Assembly: GCA_017448825.1 (NCBI GenBank)
Contig: JAFSKR010000040.1
Span: 1 to 59,681, forward strand
Direction of reading: 5' to 3'
Length of the DNA stretch: 59,681 nucleotides
DNA from: Bacteroidaceae bacterium
Lineage (GTDB): Bacteria > Bacteroidota > Bacteroidia > Bacteroidales > Bacteroidaceae
In this document: positions 24,609 to 36,973 of the stretch, one piece after another
Layout: each line of letters begins with the position of its first letter
Numbering within the stretch: position 1 is the stretch's first letter
Notes under the pieces: generated by a model
The model's input: the letters and a program-made list of their open reading frames with translations, nothing else
Told to the model about the DNA's origin: nothing
Databases searched by the model: none
Made by a program: the position numbers and the translations under genes

Positions 24609-27600
24609 TTATTTAACGAGAACTTTTTTACCGTTCTTGATGACGATGCCCTTGTAGTCGCCATTCACGCGCTGACCAGCGAGGTTGTAGATGGCGTTGG
24701 TCTTGACAGCATCCTTCTTAACGATAGCCTCAACACCGTCTGCCAAATTCTCAGCAGCCTTTGCGTAGTCGTAACCTGCAAGAGGAGCAACGAAGAAGAG
24801 GCGAGCGTCGTCAGCGAAGGTATTAGTATCCCAGAATGAGAGTGGCTCACCATTCTTGGTAGCCTTTCCAGACACATAGTGCTCAACATAACCGATAGTC
24901 AGAGACTGACCTTCTTCCACAGTGACGTTCGGAATCACAGTAGCGTGAGTGCCCCATGCACCGATAGCGAATGGCGCCATGATTGGGGTGGCATCACCCA
25001 CCTGAGCGAAGATGTACTTGTCCCAGATGCCGTTTTCATCCTGAGCGTTGTAAGGCTCGTAGATGGTCTCATCAGCATCGTTGGTGTAAGTGTTGGAAGC
25101 GGTACGCGAACCAAGGAACACATCGTAAGTACCAACTGGCACGTTTTCAATCGTCTGATAGAACTTATACTCTGCACCTGAACCGTAAGCGTTAATCATC
25201 ACATCAGCCACAGGCATGGCTTCTGTTGCTGCATCACCGCTGAAGTGGACAGAACCCTGAGAAACAACCTCACCTTCCTCGTCATAGTTTATGAACTGCT
25301 CACACATCCAACCTACGATGGTGTTGTCCTCCAGATTAGCACTTGCATTGGTGCTGTAAGTGTAGAAGTGTGGGTTCTGGATGAGACCTGTGAAGTTGAT
25401 ACCTGTGATGATGAGTGGGAAGCCATTCTCGTCATAGTTCGGGTCACCATCCTCGCTGTCAGGATTTGCGTTCTGGTCGTCATATACCTTCTCCATCAGA
25501 GCTGTCAAGTCTTCACCTGCAGCAATCTTCTTGTAGAGTTCGATAGTAGAAGCAGCATTGGTAGCATTCACCACGTCACGGTCGTCAGTCACGGCATTCT
25601 GTGCATCGGTAGCGTCAGCACCCAAAATAGTGGCAGTCTGAGCAGCCTTGTAAGCACCCCAAGTGATGATGTCCACCACCTTCTGTACGTTTGCCATCTG
25701 AGCAGCACCTGTCACCAGTTTTGGAGTCACAGCAGCAAGTTCCTCGTCAGAGAGGTCAGATGGGTTGGTGTTCTGATACTGGTCAATCAATGCCTTAGCC
25801 TCTACAGCGATTTCAGCGTTCACATACTTTCCTTCCAGTGTCTCGTAAGCACCACTGGCCTCGAGGATAGCAATCGTGAAGTTGTCGATATTCTCCACGC
25901 GAGCAGCCATCTTGGCACCCAGCGTCTCCAGTTCCTCAATCAAAGCATTCACCTGAGAGCCAGAAGTGAAGTGCTCGGTCTCGGCGCGATTGATAGCAGC
26001 GGCGAAAGCTGTCTTCGTATCGCCATCATAGTCGGTGCTGGCGGCATTCTCCATCACCTCCTTAGCCTGTTCAACAGCAGCAGCCAAGAGTTGACGATAG
26101 TAAGAAGCCTTTGAAGGCATGGTGATGAGCTTCACGTTAGCCAGCAGATACTCCATCCATACAGCCTCAGCAGCCGTGAAACGAAGCACGTAGTAACCTT
26201 CCTTATCCACGGTGAAGTCCGTCACACACTTCACAGAACCCGTCACATTAGCAGCACCGTCACCGTTCACATTAGGAGCAGCCAAGATGTCAGTAAACTT
26301 AGCATATACGTTGCCAGAAAGATCTTCCAAAGTGAAGGTGAATGTAGGCTCACCCTTCCAAGCAGCCATGAGGAAGCTGATTTGATACTTGCGAGGTTCG
26401 AGTTTCAGTGCCACACCTTCAGGCATCTCTGGGTCGATAGAGCCATCCTCCATGATGTAGTCCTTCACCAGCGAACCATACTCGGCATAACCCTCGTTCG
26501 TTCCACGAGTACCCCAGTACATAGCCTTCTTGAAGTCACCACTGAAACCTTCGTAGAGACGTGCACCGCCACCACCAGGAGTACCACCCCAGTTGTAGTT
26601 GTACTGAGAAGTACGAGCCTCATCGTTGAAACCATAGATGTGGAAACCAGCCTCGTTGTAAGTCACCCAACCTTCTGGAATACCACCAGTCATTTCGTTG
26701 TCGAAGTCAGAAACATAAATGTCCTCAGAAACGGTGTCATCGTCATCTACACCGATAGCGAAGGTAATAGTCTGAGCATCGAGGCACTCCACACCGAAGC
26801 TGTTGGCGACTCCTGAGAGGGTCAGCGTGTATTCACCATCGTCCAATGCGCCCACAGCGATGTTCACGGTCTTCTTATCCTCAGACAGAGAGAGAGCATC
26901 CCAAGGAATGAACGTCTGCACTCCGTTCTTCTCGTAGATGGCGGATGCATTGTCTATATCCAGTTCTTTGTCGTATGTGATGGACACTGTGCTGAAGGTG
27001 GAACCGTCAATCTCAAAGCTTTCGTTTTCTGGCACTGAGCTGACCATCTGGGCTGCTGACCATATTGAAGGCAGTGCATCGATGGACTCGTCATAATAGG
27101 CTACTTCGTTGCTGAAGCCAAGGATGGCCATATCGGCACTCACGTCTTCGCTGGGACGCTTGTCATTGTTATACACAATGGGGCAATCGGCAGCTGGGGT
27201 AAAGCTCACCACCACGTTCTGATTTTCGGCCAGCGAAATTTCGTCCAAGAAGATGTACAGGAAGCCGTCGGTCTTGCCCTCCACGTATGCCACGGGAACA
27301 ACGGTGCCATCGACTGTAACTGATACACAGGATGGGTCGAGCGAAAGTGTGCCGTTGGCAGCTTTAGCCAAGTCGGCGATGTTGGTTGGATAGCCAAAGT
27401 CGAGCTTGATGACATCGTCCACGAAAGTGGCAGCGTTGAAAGTCACGCCTTCCTCCACCTTGATGTCGTCCAGCAGATACTCGCCGGGGTTATACATATT
27501 GATAATCATGAAGTACTCCTCTGGGAACGGGTCGCCCTGTGGCACCAAGATTTTGCCGTTAGCATCCTCCTTACCTGTGTAGTTCATGGAGTACTTGTCC

Positions 27601-28133
27601 TGATCACCCTTGTTTGTGAAGAAAGTCATGTAGGAGAAATGTTTCCACTCGCCTGTCATGCCTCTGAAGTTGTTGTAATACTGCAAACCGCTTGCCGTAG
27701 AGATGGGCATATCGCAATACTCACGACCAATAGAAATCGTAGATTTCACTTGCGTGCTCTGCTCTGTACCCTCTGCGGTGAAGAAGGTTGGTTCAGCCTT
27801 CACCCAGAAACTTACACGATAACTCGTGTTGTTCTTCAGTTTCAAGTTACCAATCATGAAACCACGATCCCACGTGTTGCCCGTGTAGGCTTCCGTGTTC
27901 TCCATTCTCATACAGAACTCGCCCGAGTGCGTGTCAGCATCCCAAGCCTCCGTCCATACGTCATCATCCTGACGGTTCACCCAGTTACCATAGGTACCGC
28001 CTGGCGTGTAAGCCGACGTTGTTGTGTACTTCTGGTCGCCCGATTCGAAACCGACCGAAGCGATAGTGGTCTGAGCCTGCATCGAAGCCGTGCTCAAGAG
28101 ACCCACTGCAATCAATAAGTTAATCTTCTTCAT
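24609..28133 (-). CDS. Large secreted modular protein with type-IX-like tail, unknown function
   Basis: 1,174 residues; signal peptide MKKINLLIAVGLLSTASMQA. The first 230 residues look like a carbohydrate-binding beta-sandwich (FESGD, DDIKVEEG). Ig-like beta domains follow, then a second sandwich near 475-700, an alanine-rich helical stretch near 705-900 resembling FIVAR repeats, and a third beta domain. The last 30 residues (IYNLAGQRV ... GIVIKNGKKVLVK) resemble Prevotella sorting tails. No catalytic domain is recognised. It is monocistronic, between the regulator and GH10-CE1. A surface glycan-binding role is a guess from context. Confidence 0.8.
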   Translation of the reverse strand: MKKINLLIAVGLLSTASMQAQTTIASVGFESGDQKYTTTSAYTPGGTYGNWVNRQDDDVWTEAWDADTHSGEFCMRMENTEAYTGNTWDRGFMIGNLKLKNNTSYRVSFWVKAEPTFFTAEGTEQSTQVKSTISIGREYCDMPISTASGLQYYNNFRGMTGEWKHFSYMTFFTNKGDQDKYSMNYTGKEDANGKILVPQGDPFPEEYFMIINMYNPGEYLLDDIKVEEGVTFNAATFVDDVIKLDFGYPTNIADLAKAANGTLSLDPSCVSVTVDGTVVPVAYVEGKTDGFLYIFLDEISLAENQNVVVSFTPAADCPIVYNNDKRPSEDVSADMAILGFSNEVAYYDESIDALPSIWSAAQMVSSVPENESFEIDGSTFSTVSITYDKELDIDNASAIYEKNGVQTFIPWDALSLSEDKKTVNIAVGALDDGEYTLTLSGVANSFGVECLDAQTITFAIGVDDDDTVSEDIYVSDFDNEMTGGIPEGWVTYNEAGFHIYGFNDEARTSQYNYNWGGTPGGGGARLYEGFSGDFKKAMYWGTRGTNEGYAEYGSLVKDYIMEDGSIDPEMPEGVALKLEPRKYQISFLMAAWKGEPTFTFTLEDLSGNVYAKFTDILAAPNVNGDGAANVTGSVKCVTDFTVDKEGYYVLRFTAAEAVWMEYLLANVKLITMPSKASYYRQLLAAAVEQAKEVMENAASTDYDGDTKTAFAAAINRAETEHFTSGSQVNALIEELETLGAKMAARVENIDNFTIAILEASGAYETLEGKYVNAEIAVEAKALIDQYQNTNPSDLSDEELAAVTPKLVTGAAQMANVQKVVDIITWGAYKAAQTATILGADATDAQNAVTDDRDVVNATNAASTIELYKKIAAGEDLTALMEKVYDDQNANPDSEDGDPNYDENGFPLIITGINFTGLIQNPHFYTYSTNASANLEDNTIVGWMCEQFINYDEEGEVVSQGSVHFSGDAATEAMPVADVMINAYGSGAEYKFYQTIENVPVGTYDVFLGSRTASNTYTNDADETIYEPYNAQDENGIWDKYIFAQVGDATPIMAPFAIGAWGTHATVIPNVTVEEGQSLTIGYVEHYVSGKATKNGEPLSFWDTNTFADDARLFFVAPLAGYDYAKAAENLADGVEAIVKKDAVKTNAIYNLAGQRVNGDYKGIVIKNGKKVLVK

Positions 28134-28220
28134 AAGCGAAAAAAGTTTTGGAAAGTTTGAAATTTATTAATTTGTTAAGTTTTTGAGTTGTTACGTTCAC
28201 ACTTTTTCAAGTTTTCGCTG

Positions 28221-28228
28221 CAAAGTTA
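28221..28228 (-). promoter_or_regulatory. -7 box for the 24,609-28,133 gene
   Basis: TAACTTTG on the minus strand, about 88 bases before the ATG. The rest of 28,134-28,499 is AT-rich, with only the terminator below. Confidence 0.65.
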
Positions 28229-28439
28229 CATATTTCTTACCCATCTCTCATTTTTTCGGGGTTACATCAACTTTCAAATAGGTTACAAACTTGAAAAAGA
28301 TACACAAAAAAAAACTTTTAACACTATCGGCAAGTGTATTAAACAACATCCCGTATGTGATTAAATAAACAACGAGCAAGTCAAAAGAATAACATCCTAT
28401 ACTCTCCAGTTGTGCGTTCCCAAAGGTGAAGAGACCTAT

Positions 28440-28479
28440 ATAAAAACACCAAGGGTTGGCATGATGTGCCAACCCTTGG
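28440..28479 (-). terminator. Terminator of the xylanase operon
   Basis: CCAAGGGTTGGCA (28449-28461) pairs perfectly with TGCCAACCCTTGG (28467-28479), 5-nt loop, followed on the minus strand by GGTGTTTTTATA. It lies just after the GH10-CE1 stop. Confidence 0.85.
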
Positions 28480-28499
28480 GTAAAAGATGTATGTTTGTC

Positions 28500-30674
<2,175 letters not shown>

Positions 30675-32333
30675 TTATAGGTTAATGATGATTTGTCCTC
30701 CAGTTTGTTTCGTCGGATAGTAGAAGGCTGCGTAACGTGTGCCCATGAAGAAGCGCATGAAGTCGAAACGCATCTTGTAGTCTTTTGTGCCTATTGGGGT
30801 GAAGGTCTTACCGTCAAGACTGTAGTAGAAGTTGGCAGCATCGCGTCCAGGGTTGAAGTCGCCATCGATACGAAGATACACCTTGCCCACCTTTCCTTTA
30901 GGAAGCTTCACGCTCTCCACTTCTTTTGCCTCCACACTGGTGATGGCCTTTGTGTCGTTGCTGAGTCGCACACTCTCCTCACTCATGACAAGGGTATATT
31001 GACCTTTCTCCTTCTTGATGGTCAAGATGCCAGAGTCGCCATTGAAGGCAGCAAACCCGGCAAGGTCACCATCCTTCATCTTGCGAGCATCAATGCAGAT
31101 GGTGTCAGAGCAGGTGCCACCCCACGTGCGCCACGTAAGCGTATTGCGGGCATCGAAAATGGACTTGGCGAGCTCGGAAGTCTTCAAGACAAATCCATCC
31201 ACAGGAGCTGTCATACGGAAGGTTGCATCATCACGCAAGTTCTCACCAAAGCTGACTTTCTCGCCTTTCTGAGGAAGACGGGCTATATCTTCCTTGATGT
31301 AGTTGTGGTTCCACTGATAGTCCTTCTCTATGTCGGCATAGTCGGGGGTCTGATGGCAGGAGCACTGACCGTCGAGAGTGACAGTCTCTGGGATCTTGCC
31401 ATCACCATTGGTGCCAAGGATGGGCCAGCCATCAATCCACGAACAGGGTTCCACAGTGAGCACACGCCCTACTCCACCACGGTCTTGGAACATGACACCG
31501 TACCACTCGCCATGCTTGCCATCAACAATCGTGCCCTGACCTGCCAAGGGGAAGCCGCCGAAGTCGCTCTTGAGAATGACTTTCGAGTCGTAAGGTCCTT
31601 CGATATTCTTGCTACGGTAAGCGATTTCCTCCCGTCCCGTTCGAGGCCATGCGATGCAGAGGAGGTAATACATACCATCGTGCTTGATGACACGGCTACC
31701 CTCATGCAGTCCTTGAGGACGGCCGTTCAGTTCCAAAGTCTTGCGAATGCCACCTTCCTTCTCTGCGGTAAGGTCGGAATTGAGTTCCACGAGCTTGATG
31801 TCGCCACTGCCCGAAAAAACATACACACGGTCATCGTCATCAAAAAAGAGCGACGAGTCGTGATAGGCAGGAAGACGGCTGTGGAGTTTCCATCCTTTGG
31901 CAGGGTCATCGGTCTTGAAGACCATCGACTTATGAGGGTCATCGTTGGCAACGAAGAGTGCCCAGAAAGTGCCCTTATGGTAACGGAGCGAAGTAGCCCA
32001 TTGCCCACGACCATAGACGGTGCCTTCCTTCAGGTCATAACGAGGTGTGTCCTTGATTTCGTCAAACAGATAGGAAACGGTCTCCCAATGCACAAGGTCG
32101 GAACTACGCATGATGGGGCCTCCTGGGAAGAGGTGCATCGTGGTGGTGACGAGATAATAGTAGTCGCCCACACGGATGATGTCGGGGTCGGGCGCATCAG
32201 TCCACATGAAGGGGTTCTTCACTTGGATAGTAGAACGTGTTGAGGTCTCAGGCAATTCTGAGACAGCGGCGTTCTGTGCCACTGCCATGCAAGCAGTACA
32301 CAGAACTCCCAAAGTAACTAATAGTTTCTTCAT
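30675..32333 (-). CDS. GH43 beta-xylosidase / arabinofuranosidase
   Basis: 552 residues with a signal peptide. The N-terminal five-bladed propeller opens with PFMWTDAPDPDIIRVGDYYY, containing the GH43 base Asp; MHLFPGGPIMRSSDLVHWE is typical of subfamily 12-like enzymes. A C-terminal beta-sandwich (about 350-552) resembles the beta-xylosidase C-terminal domain. Activity is probably release of xylose or arabinose from xylo-oligosaccharides; the exact specificity is not readable. Its ATG overlaps the upstream GH43 stop by one base (TGATG), so translation is coupled. Confidence 0.9.
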   Translation of the reverse strand: MKKLLVTLGVLCTACMAVAQNAAVSELPETSTRSTIQVKNPFMWTDAPDPDIIRVGDYYYLVTTTMHLFPGGPIMRSSDLVHWETVSYLFDEIKDTPRYDLKEGTVYGRGQWATSLRYHKGTFWALFVANDDPHKSMVFKTDDPAKGWKLHSRLPAYHDSSLFFDDDDRVYVFSGSGDIKLVELNSDLTAEKEGGIRKTLELNGRPQGLHEGSRVIKHDGMYYLLCIAWPRTGREEIAYRSKNIEGPYDSKVILKSDFGGFPLAGQGTIVDGKHGEWYGVMFQDRGGVGRVLTVEPCSWIDGWPILGTNGDGKIPETVTLDGQCSCHQTPDYADIEKDYQWNHNYIKEDIARLPQKGEKVSFGENLRDDATFRMTAPVDGFVLKTSELAKSIFDARNTLTWRTWGGTCSDTICIDARKMKDGDLAGFAAFNGDSGILTIKKEKGQYTLVMSEESVRLSNDTKAITSVEAKEVESVKLPKGKVGKVYLRIDGDFNPGRDAANFYYSLDGKTFTPIGTKDYKMRFDFMRFFMGTRYAAFYYPTKQTGGQIIINL

Positions 32334-34369
32334 CAGTTGAGGAGATAAGTTTTGGTTTTACCTTGATAAGTACACTTCACCGTAGCACGACCATCCACAA
32401 TCTTGCCAACTTGGAAAGTGACAGCAGGGTTGTCGGCTGTTGCCTTGATGACCGAGTTGGCCTTGAGAGGTGCGTAGGCTTGGTAGTTGCAGGCTTCCAT
32501 GTAACCATTGCTGTTGGTGGCATACAAGGGAGTTGCGGGAAGATTGATGGGGTTGCCATCCACCGTAATTGTGACCGTTGGCACAACAGGCACATTAACT
32601 GTCTCTGAGTCTTTTCTGAAACCAATTCCATGGAGGTCGAAGAGTCCCTGTGGACGCTGAGGTTGCTGCTGCCTGCCCCACTGTGGACGGTCATTACGAG
32701 GCTGTTCCACTTCGGGTCCTTCCGCCACGAGATAGATAGCATGTTTGCCTGTAAGTCCCTCAACAGCAGGGACACTTGCTCCGAATATGGCAGAATTCCT
32801 ATGGTCATTTTCAGGAACAGAGATGGTGGCTATTTCTTCACCCTTCCAAGGATCGTCCAAACGCACATGAATCTTGAAAGCACCATGTTTGCCATGTGTC
32901 AGGTTGACATAGATGTTGGTGTTGTCACCCTTCTTGGTTCCCGCAAATGGCATAACACCTTTTGAGCTTGTAGCCAGACCGCCGAAGCCGAAGTATTTGA
33001 AGCCGACGATGCCACCGTTCTGAATGCCAGCCAAATCCATCGAGTTGTTCCACACATCGTGGTTGTCCTGCATCCAGTTGTTGCTGTTAGGGCCATACAT
33101 GAAGCAGGCAATACCTGCAGAGTAGTAGGCGTAAGGAGGAAGACCGAAAATCTGAAAACCTTCAGAAGTCACTTCTGCACCTGTATAGGAATCGCCATTG
33201 GTGGCCTTAGCCGTCCATTCGTTGCCCTTCACGTATGGGTCGTAACCAGTAATCTTCACGACACCACCCTGAGCTACAGGCTTCTTGTCCCACTCAATCT
33301 TCACGGGAGCCACCATTGCCTGACGGGCATTGCCGAAGCCACGGGGGGGACGATGATAGAACACATACCACTGACCGTTAATCTCCTGCAAAGAGCCGTG
33401 GGTATTGTGACCAGCGTTCGTCGTAATCAGTTTAGAGCCATCCTCATTCAGCACCACACCACGTGAGTCAACGAGCACACCACCTGAACGCCAAGGACCC
33501 AGAGGTGAGTCACCGAAGGCATAGCGCAACGCTGAGTTCGTGGCACCCACGCCGTATTCCTGACCACTATAGCCAGAGAACACCATCACATACTTGTTGC
33601 CCACCTGACGGATGCTGGAAGCCTCGAAAAAGTTGAAGTCCAACGGGTTCTGTCCCTTGTAGAGTGCCTTATACTCGCTGCCCTCCTTGTCGAGCAGTTT
33701 GCCATCGCGGCTGCTGGCAGGAATAAAGGGGTCGATGAGTTCTGTGCCTGGACGCTTCGAGAACATCGTGTTCTGGTCAAGCTCACATGCCGTAGAGTGC
33801 TGGAAGCCGTAGAAAACGTAGGCACGGTAGCCTTTATCGAAATCAGGGTCTTTCTTGTCAGTAATGTTCTCGATAAACACTGAAGGGTCGAAATCGATGA
33901 GTGAGCCATCCACACAGGCACGGCCATCAGGAGTCAGATTGACAGGAGTAAAGGGGCCATCGGGACGGTCGCCCTTGCAGACCATCGCCACACGTCGCCA
34001 TCCACGCGAATGCGGATAGAGCCAATAAGTCTTCTTGCCTGTGACCTTGTCCTTCACTTCCACCAAATCGGGAGCATACATCGTGTCCCACTTGCCATCC
34101 ACATAGTAGCTAAAGATGGGGCCTTCATCGCGCCATTGGCTGAGGTCTTCGACTGGAGCCGACCACATACGGATATCGTTACCACAATAGGCCGTATAGG
34201 TCACATCATGCGAACCAATGATGTAAGCACGGTATTTCCCTGGACTATCGGGATCTTCAAATACACGGGGTTCACCATCAGGCAGATGCTCCCACAAAGG
34301 AAGATAGGGGTTTTGTGCCGACGCAGTGAGGGCACACAGGAAAAAGAAAAATGAAAATAGATGTTTCAT
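32333..34369 (-). CDS. GH43-like glycoside hydrolase with C-terminal CBM6-like domain
   Basis: 678 residues; signal peptide MKHLFSFFFFLCALTASAQ. The catalytic propeller starts near FEDPDSPGKYRAYIIGSHD and runs to about 400; a sugar-binding sandwich with NGGIVGFKYFGFGG resembles CBM6. The tail beyond 560 is a short Ig-like region. Linked to xylan by operon membership; the bond cut is not certain. The open frame extends to 34441, but the promoter at 34431-34438 lies inside that extension, so the Met at 34369 is the start. Confidence 0.87.
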   Translation of the reverse strand: MKHLFSFFFFLCALTASAQNPYLPLWEHLPDGEPRVFEDPDSPGKYRAYIIGSHDVTYTAYCGNDIRMWSAPVEDLSQWRDEGPIFSYYVDGKWDTMYAPDLVEVKDKVTGKKTYWLYPHSRGWRRVAMVCKGDRPDGPFTPVNLTPDGRACVDGSLIDFDPSVFIENITDKKDPDFDKGYRAYVFYGFQHSTACELDQNTMFSKRPGTELIDPFIPASSRDGKLLDKEGSEYKALYKGQNPLDFNFFEASSIRQVGNKYVMVFSGYSGQEYGVGATNSALRYAFGDSPLGPWRSGGVLVDSRGVVLNEDGSKLITTNAGHNTHGSLQEINGQWYVFYHRPPRGFGNARQAMVAPVKIEWDKKPVAQGGVVKITGYDPYVKGNEWTAKATNGDSYTGAEVTSEGFQIFGLPPYAYYSAGIACFMYGPNSNNWMQDNHDVWNNSMDLAGIQNGGIVGFKYFGFGGLATSSKGVMPFAGTKKGDNTNIYVNLTHGKHGAFKIHVRLDDPWKGEEIATISVPENDHRNSAIFGASVPAVEGLTGKHAIYLVAEGPEVEQPRNDRPQWGRQQQPQRPQGLFDLHGIGFRKDSETVNVPVVPTVTITVDGNPINLPATPLYATNSNGYMEACNYQAYAPLKANSVIKATADNPAVTFQVGKIVDGRATVKCTYQGKTKTYLLN

Positions 34370-34430
34370 GAAAATATAGGTTTTAAGTTTTTGAATTCGG
34401 TAGCTTGTAAGTTCGGATGGTTTCGAGCAA

Positions 34431-34438
34431 CAAAGGTA
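34431..34438 (-). promoter_or_regulatory. -7 box for GH43-GH43-GH10/CE1
   Basis: TACCTTTG on the minus strand; predicted leader about 55 bases. It shows that the three downstream genes can be transcribed separately from GH95. Confidence 0.7.
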
Positions 34439-34493
34439 CAAACTATCCGTTTGACCCTTTATGTGATATGTTTCTTATTCTTTCATTTTTGTG

Positions 34494-36911
34494 TCATACT
34501 CCATTTTTATGTACGATTTTCACCTTCTGACCTTTCTCGACAGAAATTTCATACTCGTACACGCCATCGTGTGCACCCACCTGTTTCAAGCCTTTTGCCA
34601 TAAGTGTGTCTTTGCATCGCAGACGAAGCACTCCCTTCTCTTTTGCCTCTACTACGGCTTCGACCAACGCACCTTTTCTCCACATGAGGTCAACTGTATA
34701 GCCACCTCTTGCCTTGAGTCCGCTCACACCTCCTTCGCTCCACGCATCAGGCAAGGCTGGTAGCAAATGCACCGTTCCATCCTGGCTCTGCAACAGCATT
34801 TCGGCGATGCCTGCCGTCACGCCAAAGTTACCATCTATTTGGAATGGTGGGTGCGCATCAAACAAATTGGGGAATGTACGCCCATCAGGGTATTCACGTT
34901 CTCTTCCCTCATTGGGCAAGAGTCGAAGCATATTGCTGATGATCGTGAAGGCATGGTTGCCATCAAGCATACGAGCCCAGAAGTTTGTTTTCCAACCAAG
35001 ACTCCAACCCGTAGCCTGGTCGCCACGTTGCTGAAGGGTCATACCTGCTGCTTTCCAGAGGTCGGGTGTCGTATAGGGAGAGATCTGGTTGGAGGGATAG
35101 AGTCCATACAGATGAGAGATGTGCCGATGTTCATCACGAGGGTCATCCATATCTTCGCGCCACTCCTGCAATTGTCCGTACTGTCCCACTTTCATCGGAG
35201 GTATCATGCTGATAGCCTTTGCCAACTTCTGCTGGTAGTCGGGGTCTTCTCCCAGAATCCTTGCAGCAGCCAAGGCCTGAGAAAGCACATCACGGACAAT
35301 CTGGTTGTCCATCGTACAACCAGCACAAACAGGTGAAGACTTGCCCTTTCCACCATGTTCGGGCGAGACGCTCGGCACGACAAGCAACTGTCCATCCTTC
35401 TCTACCATATAGTCGAGATAGAAGTCAGCTGCCCCTTTCATCACAGGATAATACTCCTTCAGGAAATCCTTGTCAAGTGTATATTGATAGTGCTCCCATA
35501 AATGAGTGGTCAGCCAACCGCCACCATTGGGGAACATCCCCCAAAAAGCACCATCCACCGGGCCAGCTATGCGCCATATATCTGTGTTGTGATGTGCCAC
35601 CCATCCACGACAACCATACATCGTGCGAGCTGTCTCTGCCCCTGTCACACTCAAGTCCTTTATCATCGAGAAGAGCGGTTCAGCCGTTTCACTGAGGTTA
35701 CACACCTCAGCAGGCCAATAGTTCATCTCTGCATTGATATTGATGGTGTACTTGCTGTCCCAGGGTGCATTGCGCTTGTCGTTCCATACCCCTTGCAGAT
35801 TGGCAGCTTGTCCACCTTGCTGCGAAGAAGAAATCAGCAGATAGCGTCCGTAGTTGAAGAGCAGTGCCACCATGCCCATGTCCTTGCTACCATAGAATTT
35901 GTCCAGACGCTTGTCTGTAGGCAATAAGTGGTTGTCCGTCGAGGGCAACGACAACTTCACCCTTCCATATTGTTTCTGATAGACCTCCAAGTGCCGTTTC
36001 TGTAATTGGTCGAAATTCATGGCCTCTGCATGGTCAAGAAATCGTTCATTCTTAGATGCAGCATCACCGCTGACATCGTGGTAGTTGACAAAATTAGTGG
36101 CAGCAGAAATATATAACGTTGCCTCAGTCGCATTCTCTATCGTGATGGTTCCATCTTCAAGTTCCACCTTTCCGTCTGCTCTCACCTCCGTCACACACTG
36201 GGCTGTCAGTGCTGCAGGAATGCCTTCTTGTTCCACCCCTTGAATAGTGGCGACAAGTGAAGCACCAGAAATGTTCTTTCCAGCCGTCAACGGACTTTGC
36301 CATCTGTGCCGTGTCTCCACACGCAAGGGGAACTGGCATTTGTGTGACATACGGAAACTCAATGCCCCCTTCTTGTTAGCCTTCACGTTCACAACAACCA
36401 CGCCATCTGCCAAAGAGGCAATCACACGGCGTGTATATCGTACATTATTATATATATAAGAAGTTGTGTTGGTGGCCGTCTGCAAATCAAGCTCCCTCAC
36501 ATATTCCTCCACCTTTTGATGACCAAAGTTCAAGCAAAGACTTCCCAAGGTGAGGAACCGCATCCCATGAGGACCTTTCACGAACTCACGATTAATGATG
36601 TCCTCCGCCTCCTTCTCTTTCCCCTCGAAGATGAGGCGGCGCACTTCATTCAGATGTTGCAGCGAAGTCGTGCTGTTATTGTTGTGAGGCCCTCCACTCC
36701 AGAACGTCTCCTCGTTCAGCTGAATTTCCTCCACATCTGTACCACCATACACCATCGCACCCATCCGCGAGTTTCCCAACGGTAATGCTTCCAACCACAC
36801 CTTTGCTGGCTGTTCATACCACAAACGCTGGTCGTTATCAACTTTTACACCAGCCGCACTGACAACCACTACATTTGCCATTAGCAGCACCATCCCTACA
36901 ACTTTCTTCAT
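34494..36911 (-). CDS. GH95 alpha-L-fucosidase / alpha-L-galactosidase
   Basis: 805 residues, signal peptide (MKKVVGMVLLMANVVVVSAAG). The N-terminal block WLEALPLGNSRMGAMVYGG and IQLNEETFWSGGP are GH95 hallmarks; the (alpha/alpha)6 barrel carries NYWPAEVCNLSE and GGWLTTHLWEHY. Founding members cut alpha-1,2-fucose, but a Bacteroides ovatus member in a xylan locus removes alpha-L-galactose from corn glucuronoarabinoxylan. With xylanases as neighbours the galactosidase role is the better guess. The start at 36911 is chosen because the longer frame (36989) lacks a signal peptide and enters the DUF3237 gene. Confidence 0.92.
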   Translation of the reverse strand: MKKVVGMVLLMANVVVVSAAGVKVDNDQRLWYEQPAKVWLEALPLGNSRMGAMVYGGTDVEEIQLNEETFWSGGPHNNNSTTSLQHLNEVRRLIFEGKEKEAEDIINREFVKGPHGMRFLTLGSLCLNFGHQKVEEYVRELDLQTATNTTSYIYNNVRYTRRVIASLADGVVVVNVKANKKGALSFRMSHKCQFPLRVETRHRWQSPLTAGKNISGASLVATIQGVEQEGIPAALTAQCVTEVRADGKVELEDGTITIENATEATLYISAATNFVNYHDVSGDAASKNERFLDHAEAMNFDQLQKRHLEVYQKQYGRVKLSLPSTDNHLLPTDKRLDKFYGSKDMGMVALLFNYGRYLLISSSQQGGQAANLQGVWNDKRNAPWDSKYTININAEMNYWPAEVCNLSETAEPLFSMIKDLSVTGAETARTMYGCRGWVAHHNTDIWRIAGPVDGAFWGMFPNGGGWLTTHLWEHYQYTLDKDFLKEYYPVMKGAADFYLDYMVEKDGQLLVVPSVSPEHGGKGKSSPVCAGCTMDNQIVRDVLSQALAAARILGEDPDYQQKLAKAISMIPPMKVGQYGQLQEWREDMDDPRDEHRHISHLYGLYPSNQISPYTTPDLWKAAGMTLQQRGDQATGWSLGWKTNFWARMLDGNHAFTIISNMLRLLPNEGREREYPDGRTFPNLFDAHPPFQIDGNFGVTAGIAEMLLQSQDGTVHLLPALPDAWSEGGVSGLKARGGYTVDLMWRKGALVEAVVEAKEKGVLRLRCKDTLMAKGLKQVGAHDGVYEYEISVEKGQKVKIVHKNGV

Positions 36912-36973
36912 ATCTTGAATTGGTAAGTTTTGATTACGTTCTTGAGTTTTCGAGTTATTAAGCTTCGTCACGT

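Noticed and set aside
30693-32243. 516-codon plus-strand ORF
   Set aside because: It is antisense to the clear GH43 gene and has no recognisable domain.
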